Part shown: positions 63,331-64,000 of the stretch, piece after piece | Layout: every line of letters begins with the position of its first letter | How positions within the stretch are numbered: the first letter of the stretch is position 1 | DNA from: Kosakonia sp. SMBL-WEM22 | Lineage (GTDB): Bacteria > Pseudomonadota > Gammaproteobacteria > Enterobacterales > Enterobacteriaceae | Length of the DNA stretch: 64,000 bases | Assembly: GCF_014490785.1 (NCBI RefSeq) | Contig: NZ_CP051488.1 | Span: 2,914,001 to 2,978,000 of the forward strand | Direction: 5' to 3' | Program-made: the position numbers and the translations under genes | The notes under the pieces: model-generated | Databases searched by the model: none | Told to the model about the DNA's origin: nothing | What the model saw: the letters and a program-made list of their open reading frames with translations, nothing else

Positions 63331-63364
63331 AAAAAAAATAACGGGCAAAATACCCGTTATTTTT
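63331..63364 (-). terminator. Rho-independent terminator of fliC
   Basis: AATAACGGG / CCCGTTATT hairpin with long A and T runs, about 32 bases after the fliC stop. It separates fliC from the modification gene. The released 3' end could correspond to the FliX sRNA known from E. coli fliC (inference). Confidence 0.9.
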
Positions 63365-63395
63365 GATGCTAATTTTACAGATTGTTTTTGCGTTA

Positions 63396-64000
63396 TTAAC
63401 GCAGCAGGGACAGCATGGTCTGCGGAACCTGGTTGGCCTGAGCCAGTACAGAAGAACCAGCCTGCTGCAGGATCTGCGCGCGGGACATGTTGGATACTTC
63501 GGTCGCGTAATCAGAATCCTGAATACGGCTGCGCGCTGCGGACAGGTTGCTTACCGTGTTGTTCAGGTTAGTGATGGTAGATTCGAAACGGTTCTGGGAA
63601 GCACCCAGGGAGCTACGCTGAGTATCAACAGCTTTGATAGCGGCGTCGATATCTTTCAGCGGAGAACCGGAACCAGCAGAGGCGCCAGAGATCTTACCGG
63701 AAATAACGTCGAAACCAACTGCAGCCACGCTACGGTTTTCGCTGGCAACTTGTGCCAGAGAAGCTGCAGCACGGGTGTTATGGTAAACACCACCCGTCGG
63801 AGAAACGGTAGTTGAACCGCTTGCAGAAGCCAGGTTCCAGCCAGAAGCGCTGTTCATAGAGATGCTGATAGTTTCATCATCTTTCGCGCCAACCTGGAAA
63901 TCGTAAGATTTGGCAGTAGCGGTCTGGTTGTTCAGGATTTTCTGGCCGTTGAAATCGGTCTGCGAAGTTACGCGGTCGATCTCTTTCATACGCTCGTTGA
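63396..64000 (-). CDS. fliC: Flagellin FliC (C-terminal part, runs off the window)
   Basis: The last 200 or so residues of flagellin. The conserved D1 segment NERMKEIDRVTSQTDFNGQKIL is at the window edge. The conserved C-terminal D1/D0 (AAIKAVDTQRSSLGASQNRFES, SRIQDSDYATEVSNMSR, ending ANQVPQTMLSLLR, all split) closes it. Between them lie only about 90 variable, Ser/Thr/Ala/Gly-rich residues, so the outer D2/D3 domains appear tiny; the whole protein is probably near 300 residues. Those Ser/Thr residues are candidate glycan sites for the neighbouring enzyme (inference). Confidence 0.95.
   Translation of the reverse strand, partial: NERMKEIDRVTSQTDFNGQKILNNQTATAKSYDFQVGAKDDETISISMNSASGWNLASASGSTTVSPTGGVYHNTRAAASLAQVASENRSVAAVGFDVISGKISGASAGSGSPLKDIDAAIKAVDTQRSSLGASQNRFESTITNLNNTVSNLSAARSRIQDSDYATEVSNMSRAQILQQAGSSVLAQANQVPQTMLSLLR

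Overview
This 64 kb window comes from an Enterobacteriaceae chromosome. The genes, their order and many protein lengths match the E. coli/Salmonella ruvC-to-fliC region (yebC-nudB-aspS, cmoAB, argS, flhBAE, the chemotaxis genes, flhDC, otsBA, araFGH, ftnA, tyrP, pgsA-uvrC-uvrY, sdiA, tcy genes, fliZA, fliC). It is GC-rich outside regulatory gaps. The accessory genes (rhamnogalacturonide use, Csu-type pili, a flagellin-modification gene) suggest a motile, possibly plant- or environment-associated relative of Enterobacter/Kosakonia. The species cannot be fixed from this window alone.

Layout: 1-10.7 kb is housekeeping: the 3' part of ruvC, yebC, nudB, aspS, yecDE, yecN, cmoAB, cutC, yecM, argS. 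10.9-13.6 kb is an inserted two-gene rhamnogalacturonide unit (GH105 hydrolase and GPH-family symporter). 13.9-33.7 kb is the flagellar/chemotaxis block read on the minus strand: flhDC, motAB-cheAW, then a five-gene archaic (Csu-like) chaperone-usher pilus operon lodged exactly between cheW and tar, then tar-cheRBYZ and flhBAE. tap is absent. 34.5-42.4 kb carries uspC, otsBA, araFGH, a DJ-1/PfpI protein, yecJ and the tiny azuC gene. 42.6-44.8 kb holds an MdtD-like exporter, a BIME and an RpiB-like isomerase. 45-47.6 kb holds yecR, ftnA and tyrP. 47.6-49.2 kb, where E. coli has yecA, holds a DUF943 gene, a small membrane protein and a Tlde1/DUF2778-like effector, next to the leuZ-cysT-glyW tRNA operon. 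50-59.7 kb runs pgsA, uvrC, uvrY, yecF, sdiA, tcyN, tcyL, dcyD (broken by an amber codon), tcyJ, fliZ, fliA. 59.9-63.3 kb is one giant gene between fliA and fliC, and the window ends inside fliC.

Regulation can be read directly in several places. Three sigma-28-type promoters are seen: inside the 3' end of flhC (upstream of motA, predicting a MotR-like sRNA), upstream of tar, and upstream of fliA. The flhDC leader keeps a CRP site and an RcsAB box. tyrP keeps two TyrR boxes, and otsBA has a sigma-S-like -10.

The most notable features are a 1107-residue predicted flagellin-modification protein (TPR, GT41 glycosyltransferase, degenerate FkbM-like domain, second methyltransferase-like domain), the pilus operon inserted at the mocha/meche boundary with its own exit into tar, the effector/immunity-like locus at the tRNA operon, the nonsense-interrupted dcyD, and a mismatched acceptor stem in glyW.
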